Source: Pelodera strongyloides
Lineage: Eukaryota; Nematoda; Chromadorea; Rhabditida; Rhabditidae
NCBI GenBank assembly: GCA_036852015.1
Contig: JAANDG010000220.1
Span: forward strand, 122,001-186,000
Direction: 5' to 3'
Length of the DNA: 64,000 nt
In this document: in pieces, positions 33,912 to 47,910 of the stretch
How the letters are laid out: each line of letters starts with the position of its first letter
Position numbering within the stretch: position 1 is the first letter of the stretch
Position numbers and translations under genes: made by a program
Notes under the pieces: model-generated
The model's database searches: none
Told to the model about the DNA's origin: nothing
What the model saw: only the letters and a program-made list of their open reading frames with translations

Positions 33912-34479
33912 GTCAGATGGAGTTATTATAACTACTGTAATTAGTACTCACATGACCGTACCAAATACAGCTTACATAAAAATAGGCTTTAAATTGTCTG
34001 CATTGTGTAGTAATATAGACGAGTTCTGTCTGTCACGTTTCAGATCGTAGGTTAGCAGTAGAGCTAAGGACTTGGGTCTTCGGCCTTAAGGTCCTTAGGG
34101 AAAAATAAGAATTAGCTTTTTTCTGATTATCGATTGCTTATCAGATAATCGATATATGATGATTAAAAAATAAAAGTTGAAGCTTAGACCCCTAAACGCA
34201 ATAACTTTAGGTGAATCGAATTTTGATCAAATCAAAAATCGATAAATCGATAATCTAAATTTTGGCAACTTGCCAACTGAACTTAAGCACTTCCCAGAAC
34301 ATAGTGAAATCGTCAGCAGACATCGAAAAATTCATCATGAGCTTCTGGCCTGGGACCCTGGCTAACGTGCTCCATATGGAGAACGAAGAATGTTGACACA
34401 GAAAAAAATCAATAATCAATCGATAATTTTTTTGAGGGCTAAAACTCGGCTTAGGAGTTGAGATAGCGACTCGGGCCCT

Positions 34480-37400
34480 CTGATCAATAATGCTCAACTT
34501 CGAAAGATAAATTGAATGATCAGTTTGAAAAAATCGATATCGATCGATAATCCATAGAAATCGCAAAAACAGATCCAGATCCGGCTTCGGAACAGAGATA
34601 GAGACTCGGGCCCTCTGATCAATAATGCTCAACTTCGAAAGATAAATTGAGTGATCATTTTGAAAAATCGATATCGATCGATAATCCATAGAAATCGCAA
34701 AAACAGATCCAATCCGGCTTCGGAACAGAGATAGAGACTCGGGCCCTCTGATCGATATGCTCAACTTCGAAAGATAATTGAATGATCATTTTGAAAAAAT
34801 CGATATCGATCGATAATCCATAGAAATCGCAAAAACAGATCCAGATCCGGCTTCGAACAGAGATAGAGACTCGGCCCTCTGATCAATAATGCTCAACTTC
34901 GAAAGATAAATTGAATGATCATTTTGAAAAATCGATATCGATCGATAATCCACAGAAATCGCAAAAACGGATCCAGATCCGGCTCGGAACAGAGATAGAG
35001 ACTCCGGCCCTCTGATCAATAATGCTCAACTTCGAAAGATAAATTGAGTGATCATTTTGAAAAAATCGATATCGATCGATAATCCATAGAAATCGCAAAA
35101 ACAGATCCAGATCCGGCTTCGGAACAGAGATAGAGACTCGGGCCCTCTGATCAATAATGCTCAACTTCGAAAGATAAATTGAATGATCATTTTGAAAAAA
35201 TCGATATCGATCGATAATCCATAGAAATCGCAAAAACAGATCCAGATCCGGCTTCGGAACAGAGATAGAGACTCGGGCCCTCTGATCAATAATGCTCAAC
35301 TTCGAAAGATAAATTGAATGATCATTTTGAAAAAATCGATATCGATCGATAATCCATAGAAATCGCAAAAACAGATCCAGATCCGGCTTCGGAACAGAGA
35401 TAGAGACTCGGGCCCTCTGATCAATAATGCTCAACTTCGAAAGATAAATTGAATGATCATTTTGAAAAAATCGATATCGATCGATAATCCATAGAAATCG
35501 CAAAAACAGATCCAGATCCGGCTTCGGAACAGAGATAGAGACTCGGGCCCTCTGATCAATAATGCTCAACTTCGAAAGATAAATTGAGTGATCATTTTGA
35601 AAAAATCGATATCGATCGATAATCCACAGAAATCGCAAAAACGGATCCAGATCCGGCTTCGGAACAGAGATAGAGACTCGGGCCCTCTGATCAATAATGC
35701 TCAACTTCGAAAGATAAATTGAGTGATCATTTTGAAAAAATCGATATTGATCGATAATCCATAGAAATCGCAAAAACAGATCCAGATCCGGCTTCGGAAC
35801 AGAGATAGAGACTCGGGCCCTCTGATCAATAATGCTCAACTTCGAAAGATAAATTGAATGATCATTTTGAAAAAATCGATATCGATCGATAATCCATAGA
35901 AATCGCAAAAACAGATCCAGATCCGGCTTCGGAACAGAGATAGAGACTCGGGCCCTCTGATCAATAATGCTCAACTTCGAAAGATAAATTGAATGATCAT
36001 TTTGAAAAAATCGATATCGATCGATAATCCATAGAAATCGCAAAAACGGATCCAGATCCGGCTTCGGAACAGAGATAGAGACTCGGGCCCTCTGATCAAT
36101 AATGCTCAACTTCGAAAGATAAATTGAATGATCATTTTGAAAAAATCGATATCGATCGATAATCCATAGAAATCGCAAAAACAGATCCAGATCCGGCTTC
36201 GGAACAGAGATAGAGACTCGGGCCCTCTGATCAATAATGCTCAACTTCGAAAGATAAATTGAATGATCATTTTGAAAAAATCGATATCGATCGATAATCC
36301 ATAGAAATCGCAAAAACAGATCCAGATCCGGCTTCGGAACAGAGATAGAGACTCGGGCCCTCTGATCAATAATGCTCAACTTCGAAAGATAAATTGAATG
36401 ATCATTTTGAAATATCGATATCGATCGATAATCCATAGAAATCGCAAAAACAGATCCAGATCCGGCTTCGGAACAGAGAGATAGAGACTCGGGCCCTCTG
36501 ATCAATAATGCTCAACTTCGAAAGATAAATTGAATGATCATTTTGAAAAAATCGATATCGATCGATAATCCATAGAAATCGCAAAAACAGATCCAGATCC
36601 GGCTTCGGAACAGAGATAGAGACTCGGGCCCTCTGATCAATAATGCTCAACTTCGAAAGATAAATTGAATGATCATTTTGAAAAAATCGATATCGATCGA
36701 TAATCCATAGAAATCGCAAAAACAGATCCAGATCCGGCTTCGGAACAGAGATAGAGACTCGGGCCCTCTGATCAATAATGCTCAACTTCGAAAGATAAAT
36801 TGAATGATCATTTTGAAAAAATCGATATCGATCGATAATCCATAGAAATCGCAAAAACAGATCCAGATCCGGCTTCGGAACAGAGATAGAGACTCGGGCC
36901 CTCTGATCAATAATGCTCAACTTCGAAAGATAAATTGAATGATCATTTTGAAAAAAATCGATATCGATCGATAATCCATAGAAATCGCAAAAACAGATCC
37001 AGATCCGGCTTCGGAACAGAGATAGAGACTCGGGCCCTCTGATCAATAATGCTCAACTTCGAAAGATAAATTGAATGATCATTTTGAAAAAATCGATATC
37101 GATCGATAATCCATAGAAATCGCAAAAACAGATCCAGATCCGGCTTCGGAACAGAGATAGAGACTCGGGCCCTCTGATCAATAATGCTCAACTTCGAAAG
37201 ATAAATTGAATGATCATTTTGAAAAAATCGATATCGATCGATAATCCATAGAAATCGCAAAAACAGATCCAGATCCGGCTTCGGAACAGAGATAGAGACT
37301 CGGGCCCTCTGATCAATAATGCTCAACTTCGAAAGATAAATTGAATGATCATTTTGAAAAAATCGATATCGATCGATAATCCATAGAAATCGCAAAAACA

Positions 37401-39015
37401 GATCCAGATCCGGCTTCGGAACAGAGATAGAGACTCGGGCCCTCTGATCAATAATGCTCAACTTCGAAAGATAAATTGAATGATCATTTTGAAAAAATCG
37501 ATATCGATCGATAATCCATAGAAATCGCAAAAACAGATCCAGATCCGGCTTCGGAACAGAGATAGAGACTCGGGCCCTCTGATCAATAATGCTCAACTTC
37601 GAAAGATAAATTGAATGATCATTTTGAAAAAATCGATATCGATCGATAATCCATAGAAATCGCAAAAACAGATCCAGATCCGGCTTCGGAACAGAGATAG
37701 AGACTCGGGCCCTCTGATCAATAATGCTCAACTTCGAAAGATAAATTGAATGATCATTTTGAAAAAATCGATATCGATCGATAATCCATAGAAAATCGCA
37801 AAAACAGATCCAGATCCGGCTTCGGAACAGAGATAGAGACTCGGGCCCTCTGATCAATAATGCTCAACTTCGAAAGATAAATTGAATGATCATTTTGAAA
37901 AAATCGATATCGATCGATAATCCATAGAAATCGCAAAAACAGATCCAGATCCGGCTTCGGAACAGAGATAGAGACTCGGGCCCTCTGATCAATAATGCTC
38001 AACTTCGAAAGATAAATTGAATGATCATTTTGAAAAAATCGATATCGATCGATAATCCATAGAAATCGCAAAAACAGATCCAGATCCGGCTTCGGAACAG
38101 AGATAGAGACTCGGGCCCTCTGATCAATAATGCTCAACTCAACTTCGAAAGATAAATTGAATGATCATTTTGAAATATCGATATCGATCGATAATCCATA
38201 GAAATCGCAAAAACAGATCCAGATCCGGCTTCGGAACAGAGATAGAGACTCGGGCCCTTTGATCAATAATGCTCAACTTCGAAAGATAAATTGAATGATC
38301 ATTTTGAAAAAATCGATATCGATCGATAATCCATAGAAATCGCAAAAACAGATCTAGATCCGGCTTCGGAACAGAGATAGAGACTCGGGCCCTCTGATCA
38401 ATAATGCTCAACTTCGAAAGATAAATTGAATGATCATTTTGAAAAAATCGATATCGATCGATAATCCATAGAAATCGCAAAAACAGATCCAGATCCGGCT
38501 TCGGAACAGAGATAGAGACTCGGGCCCTCTGATCAATAATGCTCAACTTCGAAAGATAAATTGAATGATCATTTTGAAAAAATCGATATCGATCGATAAT
38601 CCATAGAAATCGCAAAAACAGATCCGGAACCGGCTTCGGAACAGAGATAGAGACTCGGGCCCTCTGATCAATAATGCTCAACTTCGAAAGATAAGTTGAA
38701 TGATCAGTTTGAAAAAATCGATATCGATCGATAATCCATAGAAATCGCAAAAACAGATCCGGAACCGGCTTAGGAACAGAGATAGAGACTGGAGCCCTCT
38801 GATCGATATTGCTCAACTGTGAAAGATAAGTTGAATGATCAGTTTGAAAAAATCTATATCGATCAATAATCCATAGAAAACGCAAAAACAGATCCAGATA
38901 CGGCTTAGGAACAGAGATAGAGACTGGAGCCCTCTGATCGATATTGCTCAACTGTGAAAGATAAGTAGAATTGTGCAATTCAGAAAATCGATATCGATCG
39001 ATAATCCATAGAAAT
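34480..39015. repeat. 135-bp satellite array, about 33 units
   Basis: Units are nearly identical in the middle and diverge at both ends (length indels near 34760-34870, 36415-36475 and 38130). Each holds ATCGATATCGATCGATAATC, a dense ATCGAT palindrome block. The period is a multiple of three, which creates long minus-strand open frames (up to 528 codons) that are not genes. Confidence 0.95.
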
Positions 39016-39029
39016 CGCAAAAAGGGTGC

Positions 39030-40100
39030 CAATTTCACCTTAGCTCAAAAGATAACGATGAAAATAAAGTTCAATGCTAAAGTGAAGCGTGAATTAGAGA
39101 GAGATTGCCGATCGTGCTTCTGATTCAGAATCTATGACGTCAGAAATAAGTCGACGTGCAAATTTCGCCGTAGCTAAAAGATAACGATGAAAATGGACTT
39201 GAGTGATCAAGTGAAGATGGTATCAGAAAAACATTCTCGTTCACACTTCTGCTTCAGAATCTGTGACGTCCAAGTAAATCGACGTACAAAGTTCACCGTA
39301 GATAAAAAGTAACGATGCAAATTGACTCCCGTGCTGAAGCGAAGCATGCATCAGAGACAGATTGTCGATCGTGCTTCTAATTCAGAATCTATGACGTCAA
39401 AAATAAGTCGAAGTGCAAAGTTCACGGTAGATCAAAAGTAACGATGCAATTCGACTCCCGTGCGAAACGAAACATGCATCAGAGATAGGTTGTCGATCGC
39501 GCATCTGATTCAGAATCTATAACTTCAAAAAAATAAGTCGACGTGCAAATTTTGCCGTAGCGCAAAGATAACGATGAAAATCGACTTCTGTGATCTCGCG
39601 TCCGAGGCAAATTGTCGATCACGCTTCTGCTTCAGAATCTATGACGTCCAAAGTAGGTCGACGTGCAAATTTCGCCGTAGATCAAAAGTAATGATGCAAA
39701 TCAACTCCAATGCTGAAGCGAAGCATGCATCAGAGACAGATTGTCGATTGCGCTTCTGATTCAGGATCTATGACGTCCAAAGTAAGTCGACGTGCAAATT
39801 TCGCCCGTAGATCAAAAGTAATGATGCAAATCAACTCCAATGCTGAAGCGAAGCATGCATCAAAGACAGATTGTCGATTGCGTTTCTGATTCAAAATCTA
39901 TGACATCAAAAACAAGTCGATGTGCAAAGTTCACCGTAGATCAGCAGTAACGATGCAAATCGACTTCAGTGATCAAGAGGAGCTCGCATCAAAGACAGAC
40001 TCTACATCACGATTCTGCTTCAGAATCGATGACGTCAAAAATGAGCTAACGACTAAACTCTGAATCTCATATAGAAATCTTCAAAATAAAGATGAAGCCA
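39030..40100. repeat. Second tandem repeat within Helitron copy 1 (about 120 bp)
   Basis: About eight diverged units share CAGAATCTATGACGTC, AAGTCGACGTGCAAATTTCG and CCGTAGATCAAAAGTAACG. The same unit recurs twice in each of copies 2 and 3. Confidence 0.75.
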
Positions 40101-40227
40101 ATTCAGTGTAGTGCCAATCTGAACCTAAACTTCAAACATTAAAATCGTTAGCTTATCAAGAACAAAAGCTCAAGCTAAAGCCATATCGCTAGAGCGAGGC
40201 GCGCGCGCAGCGCGCGCCGAGCTCTAG

Positions 40228-43200
40228 TCTGCATTGTGTAGTAATATAAGGAGTTCTGTCTGTCTGTCACGTTTCAGATCGTTGGTTAGCAGTAGAGCTA
40301 AGGACTTGGGTCTTCGGCCTTAGGGTCCTTAGCGAAAATTAAGAATTAGCTTTTTTCCGATTATCGATTGCTTATCAGATAATCGATATCTGATAACCGA
40401 AAAAATGAAACCTATCCTAAACGCATCCACTATCGACGTGATGAAAAAATGATCCAATCAAAAAAAAATCGATAAATCGATAATCTAAATTTTGGCAAGT
40501 TGCCAACTGAACTTAAGCACCTCCCAGAACATAGTGAAATGACAGAAAACGGTGAAAAATTTATCGAGAGCTTCTGATCCTGGGACCCTGGCTAACGTGG
40601 TCAGGCTGGAGAACGAAGAATGTTGGCACAGAAAAAAATCAATAATCAATCGATAATTTTTCCGAGAGCCAAAAATCGCCTTAGGAGTAGAGATAGAGAC
40701 TCGGGCCCTCTGATCAATATTGTTCAGCTTCGAAAGATAAGTTGAATAGTGAAATTGAAAAAATCAATATCGATCGATAATCCATAGAAATTGCAAAAAA
40801 GATCCAGAATCGGCTTAGGAACATAGATAGAGACTCGAGCTCTCTGATCAATATTGTTCAGCTTCGAAAAATAAGTTGAATAGGTTGAAAAAATCAATAT
40901 CGATCGATAATCCATAGAAATTGCAAAAACAGATCCAGAATCGGCTTAGGAACAGAGATAGAGACTCGAGCCCTCTGATCAATATTGCTCAACTCTCAAA
41001 GATAATTTGAATTGTGAAATTGAAAAAATCAATATCGATCGATAATCCATAGAAACCGCAAAAACAGATCCAGAACCGGCTCAGGAACATAGATAGAGAC
41101 TCGAGCCCTCTGATCAATATTGCTCAACTCTCAAAGATAATTTGAATTGTGCAATTGAAAAAATCAATATCGATCGATAATCCATAGAAATCCGCAAAAA
41201 AGATCCAGAATCGGCCTTAGGAACAGAGATAGAGACTCGAGCCCTCTGATCAATATTGCTCAACTCTCAAAGATAATTTGAATTGTGAAATTGAAAAAAT
41301 CAATATCGATCGATAATCCATAGAAACCGCAAAAACAGATCCAGAACCGGCTTAGGAACATAGATAGAGACTCGAGCCCTCTGATCAATATTGCTCAACT
41401 CTCTCAAAGATAAGTTGAATTGTGCAATTGAAAAAATCAATATCGATCGATAATCCATAGAAACCGCAAAAACAGATCCAGAATCGGCTTAGGAACAGAG
41501 ATAGAGACTCGAGCCCCTTTGATCAATATTGCTCAACTCTCGAAAGATAATTTTGAATTGTGAAATTGAAAAAATCAATATCGATCGATAATCCATAGAA
41601 ATCGCAAAAACACAGATCCAGAATCGGCTTAGGAACAGAGATAGAGACTCGAGCCCTCTGATCAATATTGCTCAACTTCGAAATATAAGTTGAATAGTGT
41701 AATTGGAAAATCAATATCGATCGATAATCCATAGAAATCGCAAATAAAGTGCCAAAACTGGGCTTAGGAGTAGAGATAGAGACTCGAGCCCTCTAATCAA
41801 CATTGTTCAACTTCGAAAACTAAGTTGAATGATGAAATTGAAAAATCGATATCGATCGATAATCCATAGAAATTGCAAAAACAGATCCAGAACCGGCTTA
41901 GGAACATAGATAGACTCGAGCCCTCTGATCAATATTGCTCAACTTCGTAAGATATGCTCAATAATGAAATTAAAAAAAATCAATATCGATCGATAATCTA
42001 TAAAAATCGCAAAAACAGATCCAGAACCGGCTTAGTAGTCGAGATAGAGACTCGAGCCCTCTGATCAATATTAGTTGAATGATGAAATTGAAAAAAATCA
42101 ATATCGGTCGATAATCCACAGAAATCGCAAAAAGAGATCGAGAACAAGCTTAGGAACAGAGATAGAGACGAGCCCTCTGATCAATATTGCTCAATCGCCA
42201 AAGATAAGATGAATTGTGAAAGCGAATATCGATCGGATTCACAAAAAATCGCAAAATGGTCTTAGGAGTAAAGATAAGAGCTCAGCTCTCCGATCAATAT
42301 TGCACAGCTTCTGAAGGTGAAATAACATCCTCTAAAGTAAACCACAACGAACGTTGATGCGAGCGAGGCGGGCCGAAGCCTCGCCGAGTGAGCTAACGAC
42401 TATAAATCAGAATCCCTCGATCAACATTGCTCAAATTTAAAAGATAAGTTGAATGTTGAAATTCAAAAAATCAATATCGATCGATTATCCATAGAATTCC
42501 CCAAAATGGTCTTAGGAGTAGTGATAGAGCTGAGCACTCTGATCAACATTGCATAAGTTCCGCTATGATCAACATTCAGGTGAAATAAGATCCTCCTAAG
42601 AAAACCACAACGAACGTTGATGCGAGCGAGGCGGGCCGAAGGCCCGCCGAGTGAGCTAACGACTATAATCCCGAATCTTAATCAAAATCCTCAACATTGA
42701 GCCATATTAATGCAATAGCTTAAAGATAAAGGTGGAAATGAACTTCAGTGCTCAAGTGAAGCTCGCATCCTAAACCGCTTCTCGATCACGCTTCTGCTTC
42801 AGAATCTATGACGTCAAACATAAGTCGACGTGCAAATTTCGCCGTAGCTCAAAGAAAACATAACTACGATAACGATGGAAATGAACAACCTTGAATCATA
42901 GTGAACGTCGGGCGAGCGAAGGCGGGCCGAATGCCCGCCGAGCGAGCTAACGACTAAAGTCCGAATCTCTTAAAAAATCTTTAAAAAATCAAAATGAAGA
43001 TGATAATCCCGAATCTTAATCAAAATCTTCAAAATTGAGCCATATTAATGCAATAGCTTAAAGATAAAGGTGGAAATGAACTTCAGTGCTCAAGTGAAGC
43101 TCGCATCCTAAACCGCTTCTCGATCACGCTACTGCTTCAGAATCTATGACGTCAAACATAAGTCGACGTGCAAATTTCGCCGTAGCTCAAAGAAAACATA

Positions 43201-43452
43201 ACTACGATAACGATGGAAATGAACAACCTTAAATCATAGTGAACGTCGGGCGAGCGAAGGCGGGCCGAAGGCCCGCCGAGCGAGCTAACGACTAAAGTCC
43301 GAATCTCTTAAAAAATCTTTAAAAAATCAAAATGAAGATGAAGCTAATTCAGTGTAGTGCCAATCTGTACCTTAACTTCAAACATTGAAATCGTTAGCTT
43401 ATCAAAATCTCAAGCTCAAGCTAAAGCCATATCGCTAGAGCGAGGCGCGCGC
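40228..43452 (+). mobile_element. Helitron-like element, copy 2 (3' hairpin truncated)
   Basis: Starts TCTGCATTGTGTAGTAATAT directly after the CTAG of copy 1. It holds a diverged, shorter array of the same repeat (40690-42300) and three G+C-rich hairpins of the form GAGGCGGGCCGAAGGCCCGC. It stops inside its 3' hairpin (GAGGCGCGCGC), where copy 3 begins. Confidence 0.7.
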
Positions 43453-46400
43453 TCTGCATTGTGTAGTAATATAGAGCAGTTCTGTCTGTCTGTCACGTTT
43501 CAGATCGTTGGTTAGCAGTAGAGCTAAGGACTTGGGTCTTCGGCCTTAGGGTCCTTAGCGAAAATTAAGAATTAGCTTTTTTCCGATTATCGATTGCTTA
43601 TCAGATAATCGATATCTGATAACCGAAAAAATGAAACCTATCCTAAACGCATCCACTATCGACGTGATGAAAAATGATCCAATCAAAAATCGATAAATCG
43701 ATAATCTAAATTTTGGCAAGTTGCCAACTGAACTTAAGCACCTCCCAGAACATAGTGAAATGACATAAAACGGTGAAAAATTTATCGAGAGCTTCAGATC
43801 TGGGACCCTGGCTAACGTCTTCGGCCTTAGGGTCCTTAGCGAAAATTAAGAATTAGCTTTTTTCCGATTATCGATTGCTTATCAGATAATCGATATCTGA
43901 TAACCGAAAAAATGAAACCTATCCTAAACGCATCCACTATCGACGTGATGAAAAATGATCCAATCAAAAATCGATAAATCGATAATCTAAATTTTGGCAA
44001 GTTGCCAACTGAACTTAAGCACCTCCCAGAACATAGTGAAATGACATAAAACGGTGAAAAATTTATCGAGAGCTTCAGATCTGGGACCCTGGCTAACGTA
44101 GTCAGGCTGGAGAACGAAGAATGTTGGCACAGAAAAAAATCAATAATCAATCGATAATTTTTCCGAGAGCCAAAAATCGCCTTAGGAGTAGAGATAGAGA
44201 CTCGGGCCCTCTGATCAATATTGTTCAGCTTCGAAAGATAAGTTGAATAGTGAAATTGAAAAAATCAATATCGATCGATAATCCATAGAAATTGCAAAAA
44301 CAGATCCAGAATCGGCTTAGGAACATAGATAGAGACTCGAGCTCTCTGATCAATATTGTTCAGCTTCGAAAAATAAGTTGAATGGTCAGGTTGAAAAAAT
44401 CAATATCGATCGATAATCCATAGAAATTGCAAAAACAGATCCAGAATCGGCCTAGGAACAGAGATAGAGACTCGAGCCCTCTGATCAATATTGCTCAACT
44501 CTCAAAGATAATTTGAATTGTGAAATTGAAAAAATCAATATCGATCGATAATCCATAGAAACCGCAAAAACAGATCCAGAACCGGCTCAGGAACATAGAT
44601 AGAGACTCGAGCCCTCTGATCAATATTGCTCAACTCTCAAAGATAATTTGAATTGTGCAATTGAAAAAATCAATATCGATCGATAATCCATAGAAACCGC
44701 AAAAACAGATCCAGAATCGGCTTAGGAACAGAGATAGAGACTCGAGCCCTCTGATCAATATTGCTCAACTCTCAAAGATAATTTGAATTGTGAAATTGAA
44801 AAAATCAATATCGATCGATAATCCATAGAAACCGCAAAAACAGATCCAGAACCGGCTCAGGAACATAGATAGAGACTCGAGCCCTCTGATCAATATTGCT
44901 CAACTCTCAAAGATAATTTGAATTGTGCAATTGAAAAAATCAATATCGATCGATAATCCATAGAAACCGCAAAAACAGATCCAGAATCGGCTTAGGAACA
45001 GAGATAGAGACTCGAGCCCTTTGATCAATATTGCTCAACTCTCAAAGATAATTTGAATTGTGAAATTGAAAAAATCAATATCGATCGATAATCCATAGAA
45101 ATCGCAAAAACAGATCCAGAATCGGCTTAGGAACAGAGATAGAGACTCGAGCCCTCTGATCAATATTGCTCAACTTCGAAATATAAGTTGAATAGTGTAA
45201 TTGGAAAATCAATATCGATCGATAATCCATAGAAATCGCAAATAAAGTGCCAAAACTGGGCTTAGGAGTAGAGATAGAGACTCGAGCCCTCTAATCAACA
45301 TTGTTCAACTTCGAAAACTAAGTTGAATGATGAAATTGAAAAATCGATATCGATCGATAATCCATAGAAATTGCAAAAACAGATCCAGAACCGGCTTAGG
45401 AACATAGATACAGACTCGAGCCCTCTGATCAATATTGCTCAACTTCGTAAGATATGCTCAATAATGAAATTAAAAAAAATCAATATCGATCGATAATCTA
45501 TAAAAATCGCAAAAACAGATCCAGAACCGGCTTAGTAGTCGAGATAGAGACTCGAGCCCTCTGATCAATATTAGTTGAATGATGAAATTGAAAAAAATCA
45601 ATATCGGTCGATAATCCACAGAAATCGCAAAAAGAGATCGAGAACAAGCTTAGGAACAGAGATAGAGACGAGCCCTCTGATCAATATTGCTCAATCGCCA
45701 AAGATAAGATGAATTGTGAAAGCGAATATCGATCGGATTCACAAAAATCGCAAAAATGGTCTTAGGAGTAAAGATAAGAGCTCAGCTCTCCGATCAATAT
45801 TGCACAGCTTCTGAAGGTGAAATAACATCCTCTAAAGTAAACCACAACGAACGTTGATGCGAGCGAGGCGGGCCGAAGCCTCGCCGAGTGAGCTAACGAC
45901 TATAAATCAGAATCCCTCGATCAACATTGCTCAAATTTAAAAGATAAGTTGAATGTTGAAATTCAAAAAATCAATATCGATCGATTATCCATAGAATTCC
46001 CCAAAATGGTCTTAGGAGTAGTGATAGAGCTGAGCACTCTGATCAACATTGCATAAGTTCCGCTATGATCAACATTCAGGTGAAATAAGATCCTCCTAAG
46101 AAAACCACAACGAACGTTGATGCGAGCGAGGCGGGCCGAAGGCCCGCCGAGTGAGCTAACGACTATAATCCCGAATCTTAATCAAAATCCTCAACATTGA
46201 GCCATATTAATGCAATAGCTTAAAGATAAAGGTGGAAATGAACTTCAGTGCTCAAGTGAAGCTCGCATCCTAAACCGCTTCTCGATCACGCTTCTGCTTC
46301 AGAATCTATGACGTCAAACATAAGTCGACGTGCAAATTTCGCCGTAGCTCAAAGAAAACATAACTACGATAACGATGGAAATGAACAACCTTGAATCATA

Positions 46401-46973
46401 GTGAACGTCGGGCGAGCGAAGGCGGGCCGAATGCCCGCCGAGCGAGCTAACGACTAAAGTCCGAATCTCTTAAAAAATCTTTAAAAAATCAAAATGAAGA
46501 TGATAATCCCGAATCTTAATCAAAATCTTCAAAATTGAGCCATATTAATGCAATAGCTTAAAGATAAAGGTGGAAATGAACTTCAGTGCTCAAGTGAAGC
46601 TCGCATCCTAAACCGCTTCTCGATCACGCTACTGCTTCAGAATCTATGACGTCAAACATAAGTCGACGTGCAAATTTCGCCGTAGCTCAAAGAAAACATA
46701 ACTACGATAACGATGGAAATGAACAACCTTAAATCATAGTGAACGTCGGGCGAGCGAAGGCGGGCCGAAGGCCCGCCGAGCGAGCTAACGACTAAAGTCC
46801 GAATCTCTTAAAAAATCTTTAAAAAATCAAAATGAAGATGAAGCTAATTCAGTGTAGTGCCAATCTGTACCTTAACTTCAAACATTGAAATCGTTAGCTT
46901 ATCAAAATCTCAAGCTCAAGCTAAAGCCATATCGCTAGAGCGAGGCGCGCGCGCAGCGCGCGCCGAGCTCTAG
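43453..46973 (+). mobile_element. Helitron-like element, copy 3
   Basis: Nearly identical to copy 2 over its length, with a 281-bp internal tandem duplication (43536-43816 repeated at 43817-44097). It keeps the full 3' hairpin and ends GAGCTCTAG followed by T, as expected for Helitron insertion. The high identity to copy 2 suggests a recent tandem event. Confidence 0.75.
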
Positions 46974-47399
46974 TCATAATGTCCATATAATCCCCTAGCC
47001 AATTTTTGAAAGCCCTAACGGGCAAATCGTACGTTGTTAGTGAGACACAATCTCCGAAAATGCATATTATATGCAAAGGACTTATGATTGAACTATTGCA
47101 AGATACATATGTGTGTACCATGCGTTTGCAGCTAACTCGCTTTTCGATCGTTCTTTTAATTTCTTCAGCGTTCTTACTCCAATAAATTGATCAACACCGC
47201 CTATTCACTAATATCTAATACTATATGAGCTTTGTGGCGAAACCCAGAGATGAACATTTAACATATTTTCACAAAATACACCCACAAATAGGGTAATATA
47301 CCATTTATTCATCAAATGGTGCACCAAAATCTGCTACCGTTTCTGTTGAGAGTCAGTAATTACGTAACAATGGCTTGATTGAGGGATATTTTTTATATT

Positions 47400-47549
47400 T
47401 CACAATGTATCCAAACAGATAGCCAATATGTCTATATTCATCGAGTTATCGTTGAATATGCCCTCAAACATGTTGGTTTGGACGAAAAGGCAAAAAGTAT
47501 TGGAAACAAATTCCTTGAAGAATTCGACAAAAAGATGAAATGTCGTTAG
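47400..47549 (+). pseudogene. Captured protein tyrosine phosphatase carboxy-terminal fragment, copy A
   Basis: The frame reads CIQTDSQYVYIHRVIVEYAL and continues through GLDEKAKSIGNKFLEEF to TAG at 47547-47549. Q-T-x-x-Q-Y-x-F/Y-I-H is the Q-loop motif near the end of classical tyrosine phosphatase domains. No upstream catalytic segment with HCSAG is present, so only the last exon was captured. The same fragment is at 56741-56890. Confidence 0.6.
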
Positions 47550-47910
47550 GTCTAGGAGAATTTAAAGCGATGTGGCACGTGGTTTCTGCAGTTCCGTGCG
47601 TGAAATTCTGTGTCAATGGTTCGGCACATAATGGACACTATTGTCACTTTGCGTGTAATACATGTAAGCAGTATAGACATGATTTATGTGTTCAAAACCA
47701 CATGCCATACCGCTTTATACCGTTCATGCGTTGCGCAAAGATTACGTTGGCAACACTTAGGAAACATTACGGTAGACAAATTGAGAATTTTTGTGAGTAA
47801 CAAATTGCTTATTATTATACGCATTCGAATTGAAATTGAAATTGTGATCATTTTCTTTTTAGTTGGAATGCCGTTTGTCTCACTTTTCGCCAACTCTTTA
47901 GTTGTTGTAG

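Larger units (their letters stand above)
33997..40227 (+). mobile_element. Helitron-like element, copy 1 (contains the 135-bp satellite)
   Basis: Starts TCTGCATTGTGTAGTAATAT and ends with a G+C-rich hairpin (GCGCGCGC/GCGCGCGC near 40198-40217), then GAGCTCTAG. A TC start, a 3' hairpin about 10 bases from a CTAG end and no inverted terminal repeats are Helitron marks. Copy 2 starts in the next base. No Rep/helicase frame exists, so it is non-autonomous (HINE/DINE-like elements also carry central tandem repeats). The base before the 5' end is G rather than the expected A. Confidence 0.7.

Noticed and set aside
34480..39015. CRISPR-like appearance of regularly repeated units
   Set aside because: Units are contiguous with no unique spacers, and the genome is clearly eukaryotic.
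34255..39038. Very long minus-strand open frames (up to 528 codons) in the satellite array
   Set aside because: The repeat period is 135 bases, a multiple of three, so any stop-free frame stays open across all units. The translation is the same 45 residues repeated.
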